64,000 nt of DNA from Sphingomonas beigongshangi (GTDB taxonomy: Bacteria > Pseudomonadota > Alphaproteobacteria > Sphingomonadales > Sphingomonadaceae). The stretch covers positions 124,001 through 188,000 of the forward strand of contig NZ_JADHDT010000001.1 of NCBI RefSeq assembly GCF_016820445.1. Direction: 5' to 3'. Below the pieces are notes generated by a model. The model saw only the letters and a list, made by a program, of their open reading frames with translations. It was not told the DNA's origin and did not search any database. A program made the translations under genes and the position numbers. Below, in pieces: positions 32,325-41,037 of this stretch. Numbering within the stretch: position 1 is the first letter of the stretch; each line of letters begins with the position of its first letter.

Positions 32325-34543
32325 CGCCGCCGCCCCTGGTGACGGATGTTACCCGGCCGCCCGCGCTTGCCGATCACGCGGTCGCGGCGGGTAGTCTTGT
32401 CACCGTAGCGCGGCGGCGGCGCCGCGCCCTTGCCGCCCGGCAGCTCGAACCGCAGCGCGCCGGAGACCGGGTTGGCCTCCGCCAGCCGAAGGTCGAGCCG
32501 CTGGCCGAGCGCATAGACGTCCCCGCTGTCCTCGCCGACGAGTTGCCGCGCCGCCTCGTCATAGCGGAAATATTCGCCGCCCAGGTCGCGCACGGGAACG
32601 AGCCCATCACCACCTATCCCCTCGACGGTCGCGAAGAAGCCGAAATTCTGCACGCCGGTGATCCGGGCCGGCATCGTCTCTCCGACGCGTTCCGCAAGAT
32701 AGGCCGCGACATAGCGATCGAGCGTCTCGCGCTCCGCCTCCATCGCCCGCCGCTCCAGGCCGCTGATCGCTTCGCCGATCCGCTCCATGCCGGCGGCCTC
32801 GTCCGGCGTGAGCGCGCCAGGACCGAGCGCATAGGCACCGACGAGCGCACGGTGGACGAGAAGGTCGGCGTAGCGCCGGATGGGCGAGGTGAAATGCGCG
32901 TAGGAGCCGAGCGCAAGACCGAAATGCCCCTGATTGGCGGGCGCATAATAGGCCTGCGTTTGCGTGCGCAGCACCTGCTCCATCACTTGCGGCCGGAAAT
33001 CGGCATCGCCGATCCGCGACAGGATGTGATTGAACGTCGCGGGTCGGATCACCTGGCCGAGCGCGAAGGGAACGCCGAACGTCTCCAGATAGTCCTTGAG
33101 CGCGACCAGCTTCTCGCGCGCGGGCGGCTCGTGGACGCGGTACATCACGGGCGCCTTCTTCGCCTCCAAGGCCTTGGCGGCGGCGACGTTGGCGGCGATC
33201 ATGTAATCCTCGATCAGCCGATGCGCATCGAGCCGCTCGCGCGGCGCGACGGACAGCAGCCGCCCCTTCTCGTCGAGCACGACGCGCCTTTCCGGCAGAT
33301 CGAGGTCCAGCGGCTCGCGTTTGTCGCGCGCGGCCGCCAGCGCGCGCCAGCATTCCCATAGGGGCCGCAGGGCGTCGATCATCGCGCCGTCCCCGGCATC
33401 GATCGTCGCCTGCGCCTCCTCATAGGCGATGTTCGCCGCGATCCGCACCACGGCACGCGTGAAGCGCCAGCCCTTGAGCGTCCCCGCCTTGCTGACCTGA
33501 AGGTGGCAGACCAGGGCCGCACGATCGACCTGCTCCTTCAATGAGCAGACGTCCGCCGACAATATCTCCGGCAACATCGGCACGACGCGATCGGGGAAAT
33601 AGACCGAATTGCCACGCCGACGCGCCTCGCGATCGAGCGCGGAGCCCGGACGGACGTAGAAGCTGACGTCGGCGATGGCGACGATCGCCTTCCACCCGCC
33701 CTCGTTGCCGGGATCGTCATCCGGGGCAGCCCAGACCGCATCGTCATGGTCGCGCGCATCGGCGGGATCGATCGCGACGATCGGCAGGTGGCGCAGATCC
33801 TCGCGATCGTCGCCCAACGGCTGCGTCGCTATGCGCGCGGCCTCGTCAAGCGTCTCGGCGGCGAAGACGTCTGGAATGTCGTGCTTGTGGATCGCGATGA
33901 GCGAGAAGCTCTTGGGCGCGAACGGATCGCCCAGTTTCTCGACCACCCGTGCGGTGATGCGTGGAGGGCGACCACCCTTCTCGGCCAGCACCAGATCGCC
34001 GGGTCCCGCCCCGCCCGCGTCGGAAACGGCGAATTCGCGCCGCTCCTTCTTGTCGACGCTGGTCAGCCAGAAGCGGCCGGCCTCTTCGCGCAGCACGCCC
34101 AGCACCTGTTCGCTGGCGCGGGCCAGCGTCTTCATCGGATGCGCGATCCAGCCGTTGCCGGCCTCCTCGGTCCGCGCCAGTACGCGCTCACCGACGCCCA
34201 ATGCGCCACGTTTGCGTTCGCGGACCCGAAGTCGCGGCGCGGGGCCGTCAGCCTCCCACCGCTCCGGGACCGCCCAGACGTTGCCGCCGTCGTCGATGTC
34301 GGCGATCCGCAGGACGGTCACCTTGGGCAGGCCGCCCATCTTGTGGAACGCGCGGCCGGGCGCGGAATCGATCAGCCCTTCGTCCGCCATGTCCTTCAGC
34401 AGCGCCTTGAGCGCAATCTTGTCCTGCGCGGACAGGCCGAAGGCGCGCGCGATCTCGCGCTTGCCGGCGGGGACATCGGAGGACTCGATGAAGTCGAGGA
34501 TCTGCTGCCGCGTCGGCAGGCCGGGTCTTGGTTTCTTCGCCAC
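32321..34543 (-). CDS. rnr: ribonuclease R
   Basis: This 740-residue 3'-5' exoribonuclease degrades structured RNA. In order it has an N-terminal winged-helix segment (LPTRQQILDFIESSDVPAGKREIARAF), cold-shock domains (including VLRIADIDDGGNVWAVPERWE), the RNB catalytic domain with IDPADARDHDDAVWA (metal-binding Asp) and HFTSPIRRYADLLVHRAL, and a C-terminal S1 domain with a basic tail (KTTRRDRVIGKRGRPGNIRHQGRRR). An ATG at 34618 overlaps the divergent trhO start; GTG at 34543 begins the normal VAKKPRPG N-terminus and leaves space for promoters, so I prefer it. Confidence 0.92.
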   Translation of the reverse strand: MAKKPRPGLPTRQQILDFIESSDVPAGKREIARAFGLSAQDKIALKALLKDMADEGLIDSAPGRAFHKMGGLPKVTVLRIADIDDGGNVWAVPERWEADGPAPRLRVRERKRGALGVGERVLARTEEAGNGWIAHPMKTLARASEQVLGVLREEAGRFWLTSVDKKERREFAVSDAGGAGPGDLVLAEKGGRPPRITARVVEKLGDPFAPKSFSLIAIHKHDIPDVFAAETLDEAARIATQPLGDDREDLRHLPIVAIDPADARDHDDAVWAAPDDDPGNEGGWKAIVAIADVSFYVRPGSALDREARRRGNSVYFPDRVVPMLPEILSADVCSLKEQVDRAALVCHLQVSKAGTLKGWRFTRAVVRIAANIAYEEAQATIDAGDGAMIDALRPLWECWRALAAARDKREPLDLDLPERRVVLDEKGRLLSVAPRERLDAHRLIEDYMIAANVAAAKALEAKKAPVMYRVHEPPAREKLVALKDYLETFGVPFALGQVIRPATFNHILSRIGDADFRPQVMEQVLRTQTQAYYAPANQGHFGLALGSYAHFTSPIRRYADLLVHRALVGAYALGPGALTPDEAAGMERIGEAISGLERRAMEAERETLDRYVAAYLAERVGETMPARITGVQNFGFFATVEGIGGDGLVPVRDLGGEYFRYDEAARQLVGEDSGDVYALGQRLDLRLAEANPVSGALRFELPGGKGAAPPPRYGDKTTRRDRVIGKRGRPGNIRHQGRRR

Positions 34544-34616
34544 CCGTGGGAGATAGGCGTGCAGGCACGGTTCGTCATCGTTTTGTTCGCGCGGAGCGGC
34601 TAAAGCGGCCCCCGTC

Positions 34617-35537
34617 ATGACCCTAACCGTTGCCGCTCTCTACCATTTCACCCGCTTCGAGGACCCCGGCGCCCTGCGCGCGCCTCTGCTGGCGCTGTGC
34701 GAGGCGCAGGGCGTACGCGGCACGCTGCTGCTCGCGCGCGAAGGGATCAACGGCACCATCGCCGGTACGCGTGCGGGAATAGACGAGGTTCTCGCGCACG
34801 TCCGTGCCCTGCCCGGCTGTGCCGCGCTGGAGGTCAAGTTCTCGAGCGCCGACGCCATGCCCTTCCACCGCACGAAGGTGCGGCTGAAGCGCGAGATCGT
34901 GACGATGGGCGTGCCCGACGTCGATCCCACCGATCCCGGCACCTATGTCGATCCCGCCGACTGGAATGCGCTGATCGCCGATCCCGCGACGCTCGTCATC
35001 GACACGCGCAACGATTACGAGGTCGCGGTCGGTACCTTCGCCGGGGCGGTCGATCCCGGCACGGCCAGTTTCCGCGATTTTCCGGGCTGGTTCCGCGAGC
35101 ATCGCGACGCCTTGCTCGCAGGCAGGCAGCGGGTGGCGATGTTCTGCACCGGCGGCATCCGCTGCGAAAAGGCGACGGCGTTCCTCAAGAGCGAGGGGGT
35201 GGACGACGTCTTCCACCTCAAGGGCGGCATCCTCAAATATCTCGAGGAAACGCCTGCGGAGGAAAGCCGCTGGCTGGGCGAATGCTTCGTCTTCGACGAG
35301 CGGGTCGCGGTCGGCCATGGCCTGCAGGCCGGCACGTACGGCCTATGCCGCGGCTGCCGGATGCCGGTGAGCGAAGAGGACCGCCGGTCACCGCTGTATC
35401 AGGAGGGCGTCGCCTGCCCCCGCTGTCATGCGACCCGCGACGCGGAGACCAAGGCACGCGCCGCCGAGCGGCACCGCCAGGTGGAACTGGCCGCCAGGCG
35501 CGGCGAAGCGCATGTCGGCGCACGCTACGACGGGTAG
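34617..35537 (+). CDS. trhO: tRNA uridine-5-hydroxylase TrhO (rhodanese family)
   Basis: This 306-residue protein hydroxylates U34 of certain tRNAs with oxygen, the first step toward cmo5U/mo5U. The N-terminal acylphosphatase-like domain ([37 protein letters not shown]) and the rhodanese domain with the active Cys in [14 protein letters not shown] are complete. Paired Cys in LCRGCRMP and ACPRCHA form the C-terminal zinc-like motif. It is divergent from rnr with the preferred rnr start 73 bases away. It is often annotated as YceA or a rhodanese-related sulfurtransferase. Confidence 0.93.
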   Translation: MTLTVAALYHFTRFEDPGALRAPLLALCEAQGVRGTLLLAREGINGTIAGTRAGIDEVLAHVRALPGCAALEVKFSSADAMPFHRTKVRLKREIVTMGVPDVDPTDPGTYVDPADWNALIADPATLVIDTRNDYEVAVGTFAGAVDPGTASFRDFPGWFREHRDALLAGRQRVAMFCTGGIRCEKATAFLKSEGVDDVFHLKGGILKYLEETPAEESRWLGECFVFDERVAVGHGLQAGTYGLCRGCRMPVSEEDRRSPLYQEGVACPRCHATRDAETKARAAERHRQVELAARRGEAHVGARYDG

Positions 35538-35603
35538 CGCGCGCCCGACCTCGTCATGCCGGTCGTCGCACGCCCCCCCGGCGGGTGGGCGCGGCGGCGT
35601 CGT

Positions 35604-37136
35604 TCAATAGGCCCGCGCCAGCAGCACGCGCTCGACCGCGGGCGCGCCGGTGAAGACGCAGACGCCCTCGATCGCCCCCTGCCCCGCCGGCGCGTTGCGG
35701 ATCGTCAGCTTCAGCGCCTTCAGTCGCTCGACCACCGCATCGAGCGCGGCGCCGGTCGGCTTCGACCAGCGCACGTCGACCCAGCCGGGATTCTTCACGC
35801 CATCGGCGAAATGGGCCTCGACACCCGCCCAATCGTCCACCGGCACGATCTGCGCGCGCAGGGCCTCGGTCGACTGGCGGTGCAGTTCGGCCTGGATCGC
35901 CTCCAGCAGGTCCGCGGCCCCGGCGACGAAGTCGCCGCGCGGAGTCACGACCGAATCGAGCTTGCCGTCCTCGCGATACAGCCGGTCGCGGCGGATGACC
36001 GAGACATTGCCGCCCGCCATGTCGCGACCGCCGACCTCGATCACGATCGGCGCGCCCTTCTTCACCCAGCCCCAGCGCTTGGTCGCCGCCTTCTGCGCGC
36101 GCGCATCCACCATGGCCCGCACCGGTTCACCCAAAGCGGTCAGCGCGGCCAGTTCCTTCTGCAGGTCGCGGCAATAGCCGAGCAGCGCCTCGTCCTCCGG
36201 CTGGTCGCGCAGCATCGGCACGATGACGATCTGCCACGGCGCGACGCGGGGCGGCACGCGCATGCCGTCGTCGTCGCCATGCACCATGATCATGCCGCCG
36301 ATCATCCGCGTCGACACGCCCCAGCTCGTCGTCTGCGCATGCTCCAGCTGGCCTTCGGCATTCTGGAAACGGATGTTCTGCGCGCGCGCGAAATTGTCGC
36401 CGAGGAAATGGCTGGTGCCCGCCTGCAGCGCCTTGCCGTCCTGCATCATCGCCTCGATCGACCAGGTCTCGACCGCCCCCGGGAAGCGCTCGTTTTCCGG
36501 CTTCTCGCCCGCGATGACATGCATCGCCAGGCAATCTTCCGCGAAGCTGCGATAGACCTCCAGCATCTGCAGCGTCTCGCCCCGCGCCTCGTCGACCGTC
36601 GCATGCGCGGTATGCCCCTCCTGCCAGAGGAATTCGGCGGTGCGCAGGAACATGCGGGTGCGCATTTCCCAGCGCACGACATTGGCCCATTGGTTGATGA
36701 GCACCGGCAGGTCGCGCCAGGATTGCACCCAGCGGGCAAAGGCGGTGCCGATCACCGTCTCCGAGGTCGGGCGTACGACCAGCGGCTCCTCCAGCTTCGC
36801 CTCGGGATCGGGCGTGAGGCCGCCCTTGCCGTCACCGATCAGCCGGTGGTGCGTGACGACCGCCATCTCCTTGGCGAAGCCGTCGACATGCTCCGCCTCC
36901 TTCTCGAAATAGGACAGCGGGATGAACAGCGGGAAATAGCAATTCTCGTGCCCCGTCGCCTTGATGCGATCGTCGAGCAGGCGCTGGATGCGCTCCCAGA
37001 TGCCATAGCCCCATGGCCGGATGACCATGCAGCCGCGCACGCCGGACTCCTCGGCCATGTCGGCCTCGGTGATGACGGACTGGTACCAGGCGGCGAAATC
37101 GGCGGCGCGGGTGACGGGCAGAGCATGCTTGATCAT
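35604..37136 (-). CDS. proS: prolyl-tRNA synthetase, archaeal/eukaryotic-type
   Basis: This 510-residue class II enzyme charges tRNA-Pro. It lacks the inserted editing domain of the common bacterial form. Motif 2 region VVRWEMRTRMFLRTAEFLWQEGHTAHA, RPTSETVIGTAFARWVQSWRDLP, and the extra C-terminal domain ending in a terminal Tyr (LLARAY) place it in the archaeal/eukaryotic-like ProS type 3 group. The usual alphaproteobacterial enzyme is about 440 residues and of another subtype. It sits alone, converging on trhO. Confidence 0.93.
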   Translation of the reverse strand: MIKHALPVTRAADFAAWYQSVITEADMAEESGVRGCMVIRPWGYGIWERIQRLLDDRIKATGHENCYFPLFIPLSYFEKEAEHVDGFAKEMAVVTHHRLIGDGKGGLTPDPEAKLEEPLVVRPTSETVIGTAFARWVQSWRDLPVLINQWANVVRWEMRTRMFLRTAEFLWQEGHTAHATVDEARGETLQMLEVYRSFAEDCLAMHVIAGEKPENERFPGAVETWSIEAMMQDGKALQAGTSHFLGDNFARAQNIRFQNAEGQLEHAQTTSWGVSTRMIGGMIMVHGDDDGMRVPPRVAPWQIVIVPMLRDQPEDEALLGYCRDLQKELAALTALGEPVRAMVDARAQKAATKRWGWVKKGAPIVIEVGGRDMAGGNVSVIRRDRLYREDGKLDSVVTPRGDFVAGAADLLEAIQAELHRQSTEALRAQIVPVDDWAGVEAHFADGVKNPGWVDVRWSKPTGAALDAVVERLKALKLTIRNAPAGQGAIEGVCVFTGAPAVERVLLARAY

Positions 37137-37281
37137 GGCGCCCGCGATTATCGCGCCGCGCGGGGTCCGTCACCGGGATTTTCACTACAGCGGAAATCCC
37201 GGCGACGCCGACCCGTCATACCTACCTCCCGGCAAGGGCCGGGACGATATCGAGGGGTGGTATTCGACCGAACGACCGCGC

Positions 37282-38028
37282 TTACTTCTGGCAGGCGACG
37301 ATCGCGGCGATCACCGACAGCGTCTCCTCCGGGTCGCGCACCTTGACCGTGTCGAGGCCGAGTTCCTTGGCGGGATAGTCGTTGCCGCCCGGAAAGATCG
37401 CGTCGCCGATGAACATCATCTTGTCGAGCTGGATACCGCTCGCGTCGCGCAGCTTCTTTAGGCCATAGGCCTTGTCGACGCCCTCCCGCGTGATGTCGAT
37501 CGACGTCGCCCCGCCCATGTTGATCGACAGGCCGGGCAGCCGCTTCTTGAGATCGGCCTGGATGACCTTGCGCTTCTCGAACTTGGGATCCCAATGTTCC
37601 TTCGCGTCGATCGGCGCCTGCTGGCCGAGCGCGGAAAAGGTGATCTGGCTGCCGCGATCCTCGATCCGCTCGCCCCAGGTCTTCTCGGGTACGAAGCCGG
37701 TCGCCTCGAGCGATTCGTCGAACGCCTTCAGGATCTTCGCCTTGGTCTCATCGTCGAACAATTCGGCATAGACGGGCGACCATGTGTCGTCGCGAAAGGT
37801 ATACAGCTTGGTACCCGTCGTCGGCATCAGCCACAGCTTCGTACGGTCGGCGCGGGCCGGCAGGCGGCTTGCCACCTGCTTGTCGAACTGCGGCCAGTCG
37901 CCGCCGGAAATCACTGCGACATGCGCGACGCCGAGCAGGTCGGCGAGCGCCTCCCCCATCGGGTCCTGCAACGGCTGCTTGCTTTCGGCCAGGGTTCCAT
38001 CGAGGTCGAACGCAACCAACTCTTTCAT
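37282..38028 (-). CDS. HAD-IIB phosphatase, phosphomannomutase-like
   Basis: This 248-residue HAD hydrolase has nucleophile motif FDLDGTLAES (Asp8, Asp10), motif II VISGGDWPQF, and motif IV FIGDAIFPGGNDYP. The cap contains IDITREGVDKAYGLKKL, which resembles eukaryotic-type phosphomannomutases and sucrose-phosphatase-like HAD-IIB proteins. It is the last gene of the leftward pentose phosphate operon and overlaps the preceding HAD gene by 4 bases. The substrate is unknown; a phosphosugar is likely from context. Confidence 0.87.
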   Translation of the reverse strand: MKELVAFDLDGTLAESKQPLQDPMGEALADLLGVAHVAVISGGDWPQFDKQVASRLPARADRTKLWLMPTTGTKLYTFRDDTWSPVYAELFDDETKAKILKAFDESLEATGFVPEKTWGERIEDRGSQITFSALGQQAPIDAKEHWDPKFEKRKVIQADLKKRLPGLSINMGGATSIDITREGVDKAYGLKKLRDASGIQLDKMMFIGDAIFPGGNDYPAKELGLDTVKVRDPEETLSVIAAIVACQK

Positions 38029-38840
38029 GCGGAAACTCCAATTCGGGGGAAGATCAGGGTATCGATCGCGTGGGCGACGCCATCGGCGTCGTTGGCGAGG
38101 GTAACGTCATCGGCCTTTGCCTTCACCGCGTCGGGTGCATTGCCCATGGCGATCGCGAATCCGGCGATGTCGAGCATCGGGACGTCGTTGAACTGGTCGC
38201 CGATCGCCACCACCGCGTCGAGCGGCACGTCGAACGCGCGCGCCAGTGCACGCGCGCCATCGCCCTTGTTGCCCGCGAGCGCGGTGACGTCGAGATAATA
38301 GACCTGGCTTTGCACGATGGTCGCCCGGGCCGCATGCGGCGCGCATCGCTCGGCCAGTCCCTTCAGCAGCGCATGGTCGTCGCTGACGAAGGTGATCTTG
38401 TCCGTCCGGTCGATATAATCGGAGAAATCGTCGGTGACGATCGGGTTCTGGTTCGAGGCCAGGCGCTCGTGCTCGACGTGCACGCCCTCGTCCCGCGACG
38501 CATACCAGCGATCGTCGGCGAACAGCCAGATATCGACGGCTTCGTCCTTCGCCAGGTCGAGCACGCCGCGCACCACGTCGGGGTCGACGACGTGATGCTC
38601 CTCGACGGTTCCGTCACGGCGAAAGATGATGCCGCCGTTGAAGGCCGCCATCGGCGCGTCGATCCCCAATGTCTCGGCGATGGGCATGATACCCGACCGG
38701 GGGCGGGCGCTGATCACGGAAAAGCCGACCTTCGCCTGCTCGAGCCGCAGCACCGCATCCGCGGTTGCCGCCGTCAGTTGCTTCGACTTGTCGACCAGCG
38801 TGCCGTCGATATCGGAGATGACCAAACGGATCGGGTTCAT
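38025..38840 (-). CDS. Cof-type HAD-IIB phosphatase
   Basis: This is a 271-residue HAD phosphatase of the Cof/YidA group. ISDIDGTLVDKSKQL holds the nucleophile and acid Asp pair, VISARPRSG is motif II, and the C-terminal AIGDQFNDVPMLDIAGFAIAMGNAPDAVKAKAD is the diagnostic Cof motif IV. Relatives act on small sugar phosphates and pyridoxal phosphate. The start MNPIRLVISD lies 10 bases after the gnd stop; an ATG 10 codons upstream overlaps gnd and is less likely. It is translationally close to both neighbours. Confidence 0.88.
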   Translation of the reverse strand: MNPIRLVISDIDGTLVDKSKQLTAATADAVLRLEQAKVGFSVISARPRSGIMPIAETLGIDAPMAAFNGGIIFRRDGTVEEHHVVDPDVVRGVLDLAKDEAVDIWLFADDRWYASRDEGVHVEHERLASNQNPIVTDDFSDYIDRTDKITFVSDDHALLKGLAERCAPHAARATIVQSQVYYLDVTALAGNKGDGARALARAFDVPLDAVVAIGDQFNDVPMLDIAGFAIAMGNAPDAVKAKADDVTLANDADGVAHAIDTLIFPRIGVSA

Positions 38841-38850
38841 CGCCGGCCGA

Positions 38851-39828
38851 TCATTGCGGGATTTCGACATGGCCGCCGAAACCGAAACGCATCGCCGACA
38901 GCACCTGGTCGCCGAACGTATGCTCGACGCGGCTGCGATAGCGCGCGAACAGCGAGGCGGTCAGCACGTTGGCCGGGACCTTTTCCTCCATCGCGGCATC
39001 GATCGTCCACTGGCCCTCGCCGGAATCGGCGACGCTGCCGCTGAACTGTTCCAGCTTTCCGTCCTTCGCGAGCGCAATGGCAGTGAGGTCGAGGAGCCAG
39101 GACGAAATGACGCTGCCGCGCCGCCAGACTTCGGCGATGTCGGTCAGATTGAGGTCGAAGCGCTCGTCCTCTGGCAGCTTCTCGCTACTCTTGCCCTTCA
39201 GGATGTCGAAGCCCTCGGCATAGGCCTGCATCAGGCCATATTCGATCCCGTTGTGGACCATCTTGACGAAATGGCCGGCGCCGGCCGGACCGGCGTGGAT
39301 ATAGCCCTTTTCCGCACGCGGATCGTCGCCCTCGCGGCCCGGCGTCCGGGGGATCGTGCCGTAGCCGGGGGCGAGCGCCTCGAAGATCGGATCGAGCATC
39401 GTCACCGTGTCCGCGTCGCCACCGATCATCATGCAATAGCCGCGTTCCAGCCCCCAGACGCCGCCCGACGTACCGACGTCGACGTAGTGGACGCCCTTTT
39501 CGCGCAGCGCCTTGGCCCGGCGGATGTCGTCCTTGTAGAAGCTGTTGCCGCCGTCGATGATCACGTCGCCGTCGCGTGCGCCCTCGGCGATCGCCTGGAT
39601 CGTATCCTCGGTCGGACCACCAGCGGGCAGCATGACCCACCAGATCGCCGGCGTGTCCAGTTTGTCGCGCATGTCGTCGAGCGAGTTCGCCGCGATCGCG
39701 CCATCCGCGGCGAGCTTGTCGACCGCGTCCTTGGCACGGTCGAAGGCGACCACCTCATGCCCAGCCTTCATCAGGCGCCGCGCGATATTGCCGCCCATGC
39801 GGCCGAGTCCGACCAAACCGATCTTCAT
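38851..39828 (-). CDS. gnd: 6-phosphogluconate dehydrogenase, decarboxylating (short form)
   Basis: This 325-residue enzyme converts 6-phosphogluconate to ribulose 5-phosphate, CO2 and NAD(P)H. The cofactor loop [16 protein letters not shown] is at the N-terminus; [22 protein letters not shown] (catalytic Lys and substrate residues) and [18 protein letters not shown] follow. The length fits the short form (YqeC/GndA type, about 300-330 residues), not the 470-residue classical enzyme. An ATG three codons upstream (MANMKIG) is an alternative start. It is 84 bases downstream of tal in the pentose phosphate block. Confidence 0.93.
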   Translation of the reverse strand: MKIGLVGLGRMGGNIARRLMKAGHEVVAFDRAKDAVDKLAADGAIAANSLDDMRDKLDTPAIWWVMLPAGGPTEDTIQAIAEGARDGDVIIDGGNSFYKDDIRRAKALREKGVHYVDVGTSGGVWGLERGYCMMIGGDADTVTMLDPIFEALAPGYGTIPRTPGREGDDPRAEKGYIHAGPAGAGHFVKMVHNGIEYGLMQAYAEGFDILKGKSSEKLPEDERFDLNLTDIAEVWRRGSVISSWLLDLTAIALAKDGKLEQFSGSVADSGEGQWTIDAAMEEKVPANVLTASLFARYRSRVEHTFGDQVLSAMRFGFGGHVEIPQ

Positions 39829-39912
39829 GTTTGCCATGTCCCGTGGGGAAGATGATGCAGCGTCAAACTCCGCCGCGGGCAATGTGTTGCGCCGCGGCGG
39901 AAGGAAGATGCG

Positions 39913-41037
39913 TCAGGCGGCGGCGGGCTGCTTTGCCGCGATCGAGCCCAGCAGGTCGTCGAACGCCTTGGCGAAGGAGGCGACGCCCTCCTCGACCAGG
40001 CGGTCGGTGACACCGCCGAGATCGAGCCCGAGCCGCTCGGCCTCGTCCAGCACGTGCCGCGCATCGGCGACATCGGCGGTCAGCGTCTCGGCGACCGTCC
40101 CATGGTCGCGGAATGCGTCCATCGTAGCCGGCGGCATCGTGTTGACGGTATCGCGCCCGATCAGCGTGTCGACGTAGAGCGTGTCGGGATAGGCCTTGTC
40201 CTTCGTGCCCGTCGACGCCCAGAGCAGGCGCTGCGGCTGCGCGCCCTTGGCGGCGAGCGCCTGCCAGCGCTCCGACTTCTCGAAGTCGAGGAACCACTGA
40301 TAGGCGAGCTTCGCATTGGCGATCGCGACCTTGCCGCGAATCGCCTTCAACGCCTCCGCTTCGGGGTCGTTCTCGCCGACGCGGCGGTCGATCTCCTTGT
40401 CGATCGCCGAGTCGATGCGGCTGACGAAGAAGCTGGCGACGCTGGCGATGCGGTCGATCGGCTGGTCCTGGCGCACGCGTTCCTCGAGACCCGTGGCATA
40501 GGCCTCGGCGACGCGGATATAGGCGTCCTTCGAGAACAGCAGCGTGACGTTGACGTTGATGCCCTTAGCGATCGTCGCGCTGATCGCGGGCGCGCCAGCG
40601 AGCGTGCCGGGGATCTTGATCATCAGGTTCGGCCGGTCGACGGCGTGCCACAGCTTCTCGGCCTCCGCGATCGTCGCATCCGTGTCGTCGGCGATATACG
40701 GCGACACTTCCAGGCTGACGTAGCCGTCCTTGGCGTCGAGCCGATCATAGACCGGCTTCAGCGTCTCGGCCGCGGCCTTGATGTCCTGGATCGCGAGCGC
40801 CTCGTAGCGGTCGATCGTCGCGGCACCGGGATGGGCCTTGTCGAATTCGGCGAGCGTCGCGTCATAGGCGTCGCCGTGGCCCATCGCCTTTTCGAAGATC
40901 GAGGGGTTCGACGTGACGCCGGTCAGGCCATCCTCCTCGACCAGCTTCTGCAGGCCGCCGGCCTCCAGGAACTTGCGGTCGACGAAGTCCAGCCATACCG
41001 CCGTGCCTGCCTGGCTGAGATCCTTGAGCGTGCTCAT
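39913..41037 (-). CDS. tal: transaldolase (long subfamily)
   Basis: This 374-residue enzyme moves the dihydroxyacetone unit between sugar phosphates. MSTLKDLSQAGTAVWLDFVDR, GVTSNPSIFEKAMG, YVSLEVSPYIADDT and NLMIKIPGTLAG (Schiff-base Lys) define the longer transaldolase subfamily seen in cyanobacteria and actinobacteria. Its ATG overlaps the tkt stop (ATGA), showing translational coupling. It completes the non-oxidative pentose phosphate branch together with tkt and rpiA. Confidence 0.95.
   Translation of the reverse strand: MSTLKDLSQAGTAVWLDFVDRKFLEAGGLQKLVEEDGLTGVTSNPSIFEKAMGHGDAYDATLAEFDKAHPGAATIDRYEALAIQDIKAAAETLKPVYDRLDAKDGYVSLEVSPYIADDTDATIAEAEKLWHAVDRPNLMIKIPGTLAGAPAISATIAKGINVNVTLLFSKDAYIRVAEAYATGLEERVRQDQPIDRIASVASFFVSRIDSAIDKEIDRRVGENDPEAEALKAIRGKVAIANAKLAYQWFLDFEKSERWQALAAKGAQPQRLLWASTGTKDKAYPDTLYVDTLIGRDTVNTMPPATMDAFRDHGTVAETLTADVADARHVLDEAERLGLDLGGVTDRLVEEGVASFAKAFDDLLGSIAAKQPAAA

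Noticed and set aside
35538..35603. GC-rich hairpin between trhO and proS as a terminator
   Set aside because: Pairing is broken by several mismatches and there is no T tract.
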